Made by a program: the position numbers and the translations under genes. A stretch of 64,000 bases of DNA, from positions 1-64,000 of the forward strand of contig JAREIK010005454.1 of NCBI GenBank assembly GCA_029783825.1, given 5' to 3'. Below the pieces are notes generated by a model. The model was not told the DNA's origin. It saw only the letters and a list, made by a program, of their open reading frames with translations, and did no database searches. The stretch's first letter is position 1. Every line of letters begins with the position of its first letter. Below, piece after piece: positions 51,201 through 62,863 of the stretch. This stretch comes from Sapria himalayana (lineage: Eukaryota; Streptophyta; Magnoliopsida; Malpighiales; Rafflesiaceae).

Positions 51201-54200
51201 GTAAACCTTAAATATAATTTAAATAATTTATTGAAATATTAATTACAAAATAAATTATGAGTGATACAAATATAATTTAAATAATTTATTTTTCATTAAA
51301 ACAAAATATATGTTTATAAAAAGAAGGAAAAACTAAAAAAAATTATTATTTAGTAATAAATTTTACTTGGATTTTGAATATTTTTAGGTTTTGCAATTAT
51401 ATTTTAATTTAATTCTCTCATATTAATTATAACATATTAATTTATTTTTTGATAATTGATTTCATATCTATCAATATAATTGTTTATATTTAGTTTATAT
51501 TATATAGAATTATAATGATTATTATTACTAAATATTGTATTCACATATTTAAATAATTTTAAAATTATTATATTTTCAAAGGTTATAACTTTGAAAATTT
51601 GAAAAAATATCAAAAATAATTTATTTGTAATTTCATCGTTTAAATAAAACATATAAACCACTAAATGCCTAGATACTTAAATGAATAACATCTAAATCTC
51701 GAAAACCTTAAATAGATAATTTTTTTAATTAGATATTTCCTAAATAATAAACAATAAATCTCTTTTTTATTTGTTTCATTATAATTTTATATATTCATTT
51801 TAATTATTTATTTGTTTATTTTTATATAAATATTAATTACAAAATAAATTTTGAGTTAGACAATTATAATTTATATAAATTAATTTTCATCGAAAAATAT
51901 AGATAAACTTATAAAAAGAATAAAAAATATAAAACTAAAATTTATTATATAGTAATATATTTTGCTCTCCTTCTGAATCATTTTAGGTTTTGTAATTATT
52001 TTTTAATTGATATATATCTTATTAATAATTGTTTATTAATTTATTTTTTGATCATTATTAGAATATTTATCAATAAAATTGTTTATATTGTATTTATATG
52101 ATATATAAATATAATGATTATTATAACTAAATATTAAATTCACTTTTGAAAAAAATTTAAAAACTATTATATTTACAAAGGTTATAACCTTTGGAAATAT
52201 GAAAATATAATAAAAATAAATTTTTTGTTATTTTATTTTTTTAATAAAACATATAAACCACTAAATGCATACACAGTTATATCAGTAAACTCCTAAACCC
52301 CGTAATGACAAAATACATAAACCATTAAACCGCTATATACTACTTAATAATTAATTAATTTAATTTTTATTTCAATTTATTATTATTTTAAATATTCATT
52401 TTAATTATTTATTAGTTTATTTTTATAAAAATTTTTATTACAAAATAAATTATGAGTGCGACGCATATAATTTAAATAATTTATTTATAATCAAAAATAT
52501 ATATATACACTTTTAAAAGAAGTATACAAGAAGTAATATTAAAAATTTAAAATTATCATCAACTAATACTTTTTACTTTAATTTTGAATCAATTTGGGTT
52601 TGTAAATATTTTTTAATTAATATTTATCTTATTATAAGTAGTTTATTATTTTAATTTTTGATCATTATTACAATATCTATCAATAAAATTCTTTATATTT
52701 ATTTTATATGATAAAGAATTATTAAAATTATTATAACTAAATATTGTATTCAAATTTCAAAAAATTTTAAATATTATTAAATTAACAAAGGTTATAACAT
52801 TTGTAAATGACAAAAAATTAAAAATTTTTTTTGTTATTTTATTGTTAAAATAAAACCTATAAATCACTAAATGCCTAAAAACATAAATCTCTAAACTCCT
52901 AAACTACAAAACCTCAAAATACTTAAACCATTAAACTGGTATACATCAATAATAAATAATAAATCCCCTTTTAATTTTTATTCAGTATAATTTTAAATTT
53001 TTATTTTAATTATTTATCAGTTTATTTTTATAAAAATATTAATTACAAAATATATTATTTGTGAGACAGATATAACTTAAATTAAACCGGTATACCCTAA
53101 ATAATAAATAATAAATCACATTTTTTTTCATTATAATATTCATTTTAATTATTAATTTTTTATTTTTATATAAATTTTAATTAAAAAATAAATTATGATC
53201 TAGAAAAATATAATTTATGTAAATTAATTTTAATCAAAAAAAAATAGATAAACTTTTAAAAAAAAAATTTCAAAATAAAAAATTATTATATAGTAATATA
53301 TTTTGTTTTGCTTATGAATCATTTTATGTTTTGTAATTATATTTTAATTGATATCTATCTTATTAATAATAGATTATTAATTTAATGTTTGATCATTATT
53401 AGAATATTTATCAATAAAATTATTTATGTTGAATTTATATGATATATAAATATAATGATTATTATAACTAAATATTGAATTCACTTTTGAAAAAAATTTA
53501 AAAATTATTATATTTTCAAAGGTTATAACCTTTGAAAATATCAAAAAATAATAAAAATAAATGTTTTGTTATTTTATTTTTTAAATAAAATTATAAACCA
53601 CTAAATGCAAACATAATTAAATCAGTAAACACCTAAACCCCGTAATTCCTAAATACATAAACCATTAAACTGCTATATAATACATAATAATTAAAAAATC
53701 TAATTTTAATTTCTATTTATTATAGTTTTAAATATTCATTTTAATTATTTATTAGTTTATTTTTATAGAAATATTTATTATAAATTAAATTATAAGTGCG
53801 ACAAATATAATTTATATAATTAATTTTTAATCAAAAAAATATATACGCTTATAAAAGAAGTAAAAATTTAATAATTAAAAATTATTAACCATTAATATAT
53901 TTTACTTTAATTTTGAATCAATTTGGGTTTTGTAAATATTTTTTAATTAATATCTATCTTATTATTAGTAGTTTATTAATTTAATTTTTGATCATTATTA
54001 TAATATCTATCAATAAAATTATTTATATTGAATTTATATCATATTTAATTACTAATATTATTATAACTAAATATTGTATTCACATTTCAAAAAATTTTAA
54101 ATATTATTATATTTCAAAGGTTATAACCTATGAAAATCAGAAAAAATTACAAATTTTTTTTTGTTATTTTATTGATTAAATAAAACCTATAAACCATAAA

Positions 54201-54426
54201 TGTGAAAAAACCTAAATTACTAAACTCCTAAAAGATAAAACCTCTAAATACTTAAACCATTAAACTAGTATACATTAATAATAAATCATAAATATCTTTT
54301 TAATTTTTTATTCAGTATAATTTTAAATTGTTATTTTAATTATTTTCAGTTTATTTTTATAGAAATTTTAAATACAAAATAAATTATTAGTAAGACATAT
54401 CTAAATAAAACTTAATATTGCAATTA

Positions 54427-54500
54427 TCTAGCAATGTAATTATTTAATATTATAACCTTTATAATATCATTATTATAATATCTAGCAATGTAATTATTTA
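54427..54500 (+). repeat. 20-bp direct repeat at a rearranged monomer junction
   Basis: TCTAGCAATGTAATTATTTA occurs at 54427-54446 and again at 54481-54500. Between them is a fragment containing ATATTATAACCTTTATAATATC, a degenerate dyad. The left side is J-type text (GTAAGACATATCTAAATAAAAC), the right side G-like. It looks like a template-switch or break-repair scar. Confidence 0.75.
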
Positions 54501-56087
54501 TATTGAATTTTAATGACTTATAATTATTAAGATTATTATAACTTAATATTATATTTACATTTGAAAAAAATTTAAAAATTATTATATTTTCAAATGTTAT
54601 AACCTTTGAAAATGTGAAAAAATATCAAAAATAATTTTTTGTTATTTCATTGTTTAAATAAAACTTATAAACCAATAAATGCCTAAAAACGAAATCACTA
54701 AACTTCTAAACGAAAAAACCTCTAAATACTTAAACCATTAAACTGGTATACATTAATAATAATTAATAAATCTCATTTTAATTTTTATTAAGTATAATTT
54801 TAAATTTTTTTTTTAATTATTTAACAGTTTATTTTCTTAGAAATATTAATTACAAAATAAATTATTAGTAAGACAGATATAATTTAAATTAAACCGGCAA
54901 ACCCTAAATAATAAAGAATAAATATCATTTTTTTTCATTATAATTTTAAATATTCATTTTAATATTTATTTGTTTATTTTTATATAAATATTAATTACAA
55001 AATAAATTATGAGTTAGACAAATATAATTTATATAAATTATTTTTAACAAAAAATATAGATAAACTTTTTAAAATAAAAAAAATTCAAAACAAAAAATTA
55101 TTATATTGTAATATATTTTGCTTTGCTTTTGAATTATTTTAGGTTTTGTAAATATATTTTAATTGATATCTATCTTATTAATAATATATTATTAAGTTAT
55201 TTTTTGATCATTATTAGAATATCTATCAATAAAAATGTTTATATTGAATTTATATGATATATAAATATAATAATTATTATAACTAAATATTGTATTCACT
55301 TTTGAAAAAAAATTTTAAATTATTATATTTTCAAATGTTATAATCTTAAAAAATGAGGAATACAAAAAATAAATTTTTTGTTATTTCTTTTTTAAATAAA
55401 ACCTATAGACCACTAAATGCTTACTTAATTAAATCAATACCACATAAAACCCAAAACCCTTAAATACATAAATCTTATAACAGTTGTATACTACTTAATA
55501 AATTATAAATCTCATTTTTATTTCTATTTATTATTATTTTAAATATTCATTTTAATTATATATATTTTAATTTTTTAGAAAAATTAATTACAAAATAAAT
55601 TTTGATTGAGATAGATATTATTTATATAATTTATTTTTGATATAAAAAAATATAAGCTTATAAAAAGATGGAAAATTTTAAAAATTAAATATTATTATTT
55701 AGTAATATATTTTTATTTGATTTTGAATCATTTTGTGTTATGTAAATATATTTTAATTAATATTTATATTATTAATAATAGTTTATTAATTTAATTTTTG
55801 ATCATTATTATAATATCTATCATTAAGATTATTTATATTGGATTAATATGATATATAATTAGTAAAATTAAATTAATTATACATGGTATTCACATTTCAA
55901 AAGATTTTAAAAATTATTTTATTTTTAAAGGTTATAACCTTTGAAAATATAAAAAAAATAAAAAAAAAATTTATTTTTATTATATAAATAAACCCTATCT
56001 ACCACTAAATGCCGAAAAACATAAATTGCTAAACTACTAAACGAAAAAATTTTTAAATAATCGATCCATTAAACCGGTATACCATAT

Positions 56088-56092
56088 ATAAT
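56088..56092 (+). repeat. Target-site duplication of the LTR insertion, left
   Basis: ATAAT before the TGTTGG end; the partner after the CA end is ATCAT (4 of 5). Confidence 0.6.
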
Positions 56093-56665
56093 TGTTGGGC
56101 AACTGTGCTTTCATGGTAGTGAGATTGAGATATAGAAACACAGAAACAACAGAAAACAAGTAAAATATACATCCCTATTCAGCAACCATTCATGATAGAA
56201 TCAAAAAATGAGAAATAAACACCCAAAATAACGTGGTTCGCTAGTCGCTCAATACGACTAGCTAAATCCACTAGAAAATGCTCTTGCATTACATATTAAA
56301 GCAACCGAAATGTCTTACAGTATGCAGCACACATAATAGTTGCGATAAATCGCATAGAGAGAAGAGAGTGAGATGATGAACAGTTCCACGAGTCCAAAAA
56401 TAGCCACCTGAAAATAAAATTACAAAACAATTTATATTAAAATTTCTCACGGTTCATTTAACCGGAGCGGGTCGGATCATGAGATAGGTCAGGCTCTTCT
56501 CCAATTTCCACCTACTGTCCGGTAAGCGAGACCTCCGTTATTGTGCTACTGCTGCATCCCTGGCCTCTTAATATTTCCTTTCCTGCACTCACATGAAAAT
56601 ATTAAAAAAGAAAAAATATTTGTTTTTACAAATAGATTATTAAAAAATAAATTACATATTAAGCA
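56093..56665 (-). mobile_element. Solo-LTR-like retrotransposon insertion (copia-like appearance)
   Basis: A 573-bp non-satellite insertion starting TGTTGGGCAACTGTGC and ending ATTACATATTAAGCA, so it has TG...CA termini, flanked by a near-perfect 5-bp duplication. Removing it restores the B-type monomer: CCATATATAAT joins to text matching ATAATAAATCATAAATCTC. Read on the minus strand it ends GCACAGTTGCCCAACA, like many plant Ty1/copia LTRs. The plus strand holds AACGTGGTTCGCTAGTCG, a phrase type often seen in copia-like LTRs (from memory, not searched). There are no internal coding domains and no second LTR, so it is either a recombined solo LTR or, less likely, a short non-autonomous element. 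Direction is inferred from the CCCAACA end. Confidence 0.65.
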
Positions 56666-56670
56666 ATCAT
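56666..56670 (+). repeat. Target-site duplication of the LTR insertion, right
   Basis: ATCAT, one base different from the left copy ATAAT, then satellite text leading to AAATCTCATTTTAATTTG. Confidence 0.6.
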
Positions 56671-59600
56671 AATTCTTAAATCTCATTTTAATTTGTATTC
56701 ATTATAATTTTAAATATTTATTAGTTTTTTTTATATAAGTATTAATTACAAAATAAATAATTAGTCTGACAAATATAATATTAATAATTTACTTTTAATA
56801 AAAAAAATATAATATTATAAAAAGAAGTAAAAATTTAAAAACAAAAAATTATTATTTAGTAATAAATTTTACATTGATTTTGAATCATTTTAAGTTTTGT
56901 AATTATATTTTAATTTATATCTATTATATTAATAATAGTTTATTAATTTATTTTTTGATAATTGATATCATATCTATCAATAAAATTAATTATAATTAGT
57001 TTAAATTATATATAATTATAATGATTATTATTACTAATATTTTATTCACATTTTAAAAAAATTTTAAAATTATTATATTTTCCAATGTTATAAACTTTGA
57101 AAATTTGAAAAAATAACAAAAATAATTTTTTTGTTATTTCATTGTTTAAATAACTCCTAAATCACGAAAACCCTAAATTGATAATCATTTAAACCGGTAT
57201 ACCCTAAATAATAAATAATAAAACTCATTTTTTTCATTTTAATTTTAAATATTCATTTTAATTATTTATTTGTTTATTTATATATAAATATTAATTACAA
57301 AATAAATTGAGTTAAACATATATATAATTTATATTAATTATTTTTCATCAAAAAATTATAGATAAACTTTTTAAATGAAAAAAAAATTTCAAAACAAAAA
57401 ATTATTATATCATAAATATTTTGCTTTCCTTCTGAATCATTTTAGGTTTTGTAATTATATTTTAATTGATATCTATCTTATTAATAATAGATTATTACTT
57501 TATTTTTGATCATTATTAGAATATTTATCAATAAAATAATTTATATTGAATTTATATGATATATAAATATAATGATTATTATAATTAAATATTGTATTCA
57601 CTTTTAAAAAAATTAAAAAATTATTATATTTTCAAAGGTTATAACCGTTGAAAATGTGAAAAAATAAAAAATATATATTTTTTTGATATTTCATTGTTTA
57701 AATAAAACCTATACACCACTAAATGCATGCACAGTTAAATTAGTCAACTCCTAAACCCCGTAATGCCAAAATACATAAACCACTAAACTGCTATATACTA
57801 CTTAATAATTAATAAATCTAATTTTTAATTCTATTTATTATAATTTTAAATATTAATTTCAATTATTTATTAGTTTATTTTTATAGAAATATTTATTACA
57901 AAATAAATTATCAGTGTGACAAATATAATTTAAAAAATATATATGCTTATAAAAGAAGTAAAAATTTAAAAATTAAAAATTGTTAATTAGAAATATATTT
58001 TACTATAATTTTGAATCAATTGGGTTTTGTAATTATTTTTTAATTAATATCTAACTTAATATCAATAATTTAATAATTTTTTTTGATCATTATTATAATA
58101 TATATCAAAAAAATGTTTATATGGAATTTATATGATATATAATTATTAATATTATTATAACAAAGTATTGTATTCACATTTAAAAATAATTTAATTATTA
58201 TTATATTTTCAATGGTTATAACCTATGAAATGAGAAAAAATTATAGAAATTTTTTTTGATATTTTATTTTTTTTTAATAAAATGTATAAGTCACTAAAAG
58301 CCTAAAAACATAAATTGCTAAAATCCTAAATGAAAAAACCTATAAATACTTAATCTATTAAACTGGTATATAGTAATATAAATCATAAATATCATTTTAA
58401 ATTTTATTCAGTATAATTTTAAATTGTTATTTTAAATATTTATCAGTTTATTTTTATAGAAATAATAATTACAAAATAAATTATTAGTCAGAAATATCTA
58501 ATTTAAATTAAACTGGTATCCCTAAATAATAAATTATAAATCTAATTTTTTTCATTATAATTCTAAATATTCATTTTAATTATTTATTTGTTTTATTTTT
58601 ATAAATATATTAATTACAGAATAAATTATAAGTTAGACAAATATAATTTATATAAATTAATTTTCATCAAAAAATATACATAAACTTTTTAAAAGAAAAA
58701 AGATTCAAAACAAAAATTATTATATAGTAATATATTTTGCTTTGCTTCTGAATCATTTTGGGTTTTGCAATTAATTTTAATTGATATATATCTTTATTAA
58801 AATAGATTATTAATTTATTTTTTTGATCAAAATTAGAATATTTATCAATAAATTTTATTATATGAATTATATGATATATAATTATAATGATTCTTATAAC
58901 TGAAGATTGTATTCACTTTAGAAAAAATTTAATGTATTGTATTTTCAAAGGTTATAACCTTTGAAAATATCAAAAAATAACAAAAATAATTTTTTGTTAT
59001 TTTATTTTTTAAATAAAACATATAAACCAAAAAATGCATATATAGGTAAATCCGAAAAAACCTATATACATAAACCATTAAACTGCTATATACAATTTAA
59101 TAATTAATAAATCTAATTTTTATTTTATTTATTATAATTTAAATATGATTTTAATTATATTAGTTTTTTTTATAAAATATTTATTACAAAAATAAATGAG
59201 GGTGACAATATAATTAAATAATTTATTTTAATCAAAAAGATATATACGCTTATAAAATAAGTAAAGATTTAAAAAATAAAAATTATTATCCAATAATTTT
59301 TTTTTTTATTAATATTGAATCACTTGGTTTTGGAAAATATTTTTAATTAAATCTATCTATATTAATAATTTTATTAATTTATTTTTTGATCATTATTATA
59401 TTATCTATCAATAAAATTATTTATATTGAATTTATATGATATAAATTATTAATATTAAAAAACTAAATTTTGTATTCACATTTCAAAAATTTTAAATATT
59501 AATATATTTTCAAATGTATAACCTATAAAATGAGAAAAAATTACAACTTTTTTTTGTTATTTTATTGTTAAATAAAACCAAAAACCACTAAATGCCTAAA

Positions 59601-61920
59601 AACAATAATTGCTAAACTCTAAACGAAAAAACCTTTAAATACTTAAACCATTAAATAGGTGTACATTAAAAAAAAATCATAAATCTCAATTTAATTTTTA
59701 TTAAGTATAATTTTAATTTTTATTTTAATTATTTATCAGTTTTTTAGATAAATAGTAATTACAAAATAAATTCTTAGTGAGATAGATCTAATATAAATAA
59801 TTTATTTTTCATCATAAAAAAATATATATCATTATAAAAAGAGGCAAAATTTTAAAAACAAAAATTGATTATTTTGTAATATATTTTATTTTGATTTTGA
59901 ATCATTTTAGATTTGTAATTATATTTAAGTTTATATCATTCTTATTAATAATAGTTTATAATTTTTTATTGATCATTATTATAATATGTATTAATAAAAT
60001 TATTATATTGAGTTTAACATTATATATATTATTAAGATTATTATTACTAAATATTATATTCACATTTTAAAAAAAATTAAAAATTATTATATTTTCAAAG
60101 GTATAACTTTCAAAATTAAAAAAAATTCAAAAAATTAAATTTTTTATTTTTTTCATTCTTTAAATAAAAACACTAAATCACTAAAGGCCTAAACACTTAA
60201 ATAACTAAACCCCAAACCACCTAAATACTTAAACAATTAAACTTTTATATCCTAATCATAAATAATAAATCTCTATTTTATTTGTCTTCATTATAGTTTT
60301 AAATATTCATTTTAATTATTTATTAGTTTATTTTTATAGAATTATAAATTAAAATAAAATATGAGGAGACAAATATAATATAAATAATTTACTTTTTTAA
60401 AAAAAAATATAAATTTATAAAAAGAAGCTAACAACATCAAATAAAATTATATTTAGGAATATATTTTATTTTTATTTTGAATAAATTTACGCTTTGCACA
60501 TATATTTAAATAAATTCTTTCTTATTCATAATAGTTTATTAATTTATTTTTTGATCATTAATATAATATCTATCAATATAATTGTTTAATATTTAATATA
60601 CATGATATATAATTATTAAGATTATCATTACTAAATATAGTATTCACATATAAAAAAAAATTTAAAAATTGTTATATTTTCAAAGGTTATAACCTTGAAA
60701 AATGATAAAAAAATAACAAAAATAAATTTTTTGTTATATCATTGTTTAAATAAAACTTATAAACCATTAAATGCCTAAACACATAAATCTCTCAACTCCT
60801 AAACCTCGGAGCCCCAAAATACTTAAACCTTTAAACTCATAAACCTTAAATATAATTTAAATAATATAGTATAATATTAATTACAAAATAATGATGAGTG
60901 ATACAAATATAATTTAAATAATTTATTTTTCATCAAAAAAATATATAAGGCTTATAAAAAGAAGCAAAAATTAAAATACAAAAATTATTATTTAGTAATA
61001 AATTTTACATTGTTTTTGAATCTTTTTAGGTTATAATCATATTTTAATTTATATCTATCATTTTAATAATAGCATATTAATTTATTTTTTGATAATTGAT
61101 ATCATAACTATAAATAAAATTGTTATATTTAGTTTATATTATATATAATTATAATGATTATTATTACTAAATATTGTATTCACATTTTTAAAAAAATTTA
61201 AAATTATTATATTTCAAAGGTTATAACCTATGAAAATGAGAAAAAAATTATTACAAATTTTTTTAACATTTTATTTTTTTAAATAAAAGTATAAACCACT
61301 AAAAGCCTAAAAACATAAATCGCTAAAATCCTAAATGAAAAACCTTTAAATACTTAAACCATTAAACTAGTATACAGTAATAATAAATCATAAATCTCAT
61401 TTTAAATTTTATTCAATATAATATTAAATTTTAATTTTAATTATTTATCAGTTTATTTTTATAGAAATATTAATTATAAAATAAATTATTAGTGAAAAAA
61501 ATCTAATTTAAATTAAAACAACATCCCTAAATAATAAATAACAAATATCATTTTTTTTCATTATAATTATAAATATTCATTTTAATTATTTATTTGTTTA
61601 TTTATATATAAATATTAATAACAAAATAAATTGAGCCAGACAAAAATTATTTATATAAATTATTTTTCATCAAAAATTTATACATTGAATATACATGATA
61701 TATAATTATAAAGATTATTAATACTAAATATTATATTTACATTCGAAAATAATATAAAAATTATTATATTTTTAAAGGTTATCATCTTAGAAAATGAGAT
61801 AAAATCACAAAAATAATTTTTTTGTTATTTTATTATTTATATAAAACCTATAAACTACTAAATGCCTAAACGCTTAAATCATTAAACTTCTAAACTCCAA
61901 AACCCCAACCCCTTAATATT

Positions 61921-61949
61921 TAAACCTTTAAACCATCTTTAAAGGTTTA
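61921..61949. repeat. 12-bp perfect inverted repeat with 5-base loop at a monomer break
   Basis: TAAACCTTTAAA, then CCATC, then TTTAAAGGTTTA. It lies where a CTAAA tract (CCCCAACCCCTTAATATT) stops and unrelated mid-monomer text (AATATCTATCAATAAATACTAG) begins. The right arm is an inverted scrap of the tract itself. Confidence 0.85.
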
Positions 61950-62863
61950 AGAATGTATAAATAATATATAAATATCTATCAATAAATACTAGTTTATTAA
62001 TTTATTTTTTGATCATTGTTATATTTATATTTATATTTAGTTATTAATATCTATCAATAAATTTGTTTATTTTTAATTTACATGATATATAATTTTTAAG
62101 TTTATTATAACTAAATATTGTATTCACATTTGAAAAAACTTTAAAAATTATTATATTTATAAAGGTTATAACCTTCAAAATTAATAAAAAATTTGAAAAT
62201 AAATTTTTTGTTATTTCATTATTTAATATAACATATAAATTACTAAATGCCTAAACACTTAAATCACTAAACTCCAAAACTCCTAAATACTTAAACCATT
62301 AAACTAGTATACACTAAATAATTAATCATAAATCTAATTTTATTTGTATTCATTATAATTTTAATATTAATTTATTATATATTAGTTATATTATAGAAAT
62401 ATTATTGCAAAATAAAATTATGAATGAGACAATATAATTTAAATAATTTATCTTCATCAAAAAATTAATAAGCTTATAAAAAGAATCAAAATTAAAAATT
62501 AAAAAATTATTATTTAGTAATATATTTTACTTTGATTTTGAATCATTTTAGGTTTTACAAATATATTTTAATTAATATCTATCTTATTAATAATAGTTTA
62601 TTAATCTATTTTATGATCATTATTATAATATCGATCAATAAAATTATTTATATTGAAATTACATAATATTTAATTTTTATGATTATTATAATTAAATATT
62701 GTATTAACATTTAAAAAAATTAAAAATTATAATATTTTCAATGGTTATAACCCTTGAAAATGAGAAAAAATCATAAACATAATTTTTTTGTTATTTAATT
62801 ATTTAAATAAAACCAATAAACCAAAAAATACCCAAATACTTAAATTACTAAACTACTAAACCC

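Larger units (their letters stand above)
47000..56092 (+). repeat. Satellite array, block 4 (forward)
   Basis: Monomers J(47330), I(48060), J(48650, truncated), I(49250), J(49850, core deleted), F(50290), G(50860), H(51370), I(51990), J(52580), I(53330), J(53930), a rearranged unit (54400-54600), a composite, A-like (55140), B(55732). Dyad centres are near 47523, 48261, 48860, 49446, 50486, 51052, 51585, 52184, 52792, 53525, 54123, 54599, 55340 and 55934. Type i composite junctions are at about 47800, 48985, 53065 and 54875; a type ii junction is at 51191. Internal deletions lie at about 48885 (dyad runs into TTTTTATTCAGTATAATTTT) and about 50022 (ATTTTAAATCTCAAAACC, removing the dyad). No gene is seen. 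Confidence 0.93.
56666..62863 (+). repeat. Satellite array, block 5 (forward)
   Basis: Monomers H(56890), I(57440), J(58020), composite, I(58750), J(59330), F(59910), G(60490), H(61030), composite (61500), then C/G-like fragments and a final unit (62550). Dyad centres are near 57090, 57641, 58218, 58954, 59519, 60103, 60689, 61223, 61781, 62168 and 62747. The I-J-F-G-H run from 58497 to 61500 is a pentamer of about 3.0 kb. From about 58.78 to 60.4 kb many single bases are missing relative to other monomers. The array ends within a CTAAA tract (AAACTACTAAACCC). No gene is seen. Confidence 0.92.

Noticed and set aside
1..62863. CRISPR array or bacterial operon
   Set aside because: The repeats are long contiguous monomers without short repeat/spacer alternation, and there are no cas genes or prokaryotic gene order. 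The transposons are eukaryotic.
1..62863. Organellar (plastid or mitochondrial) AT-rich DNA
   Set aside because: No rRNA, tRNA or organellar gene fragment is recognisable, and tandem satellite with nested hAT elements fits nuclear heterochromatin.
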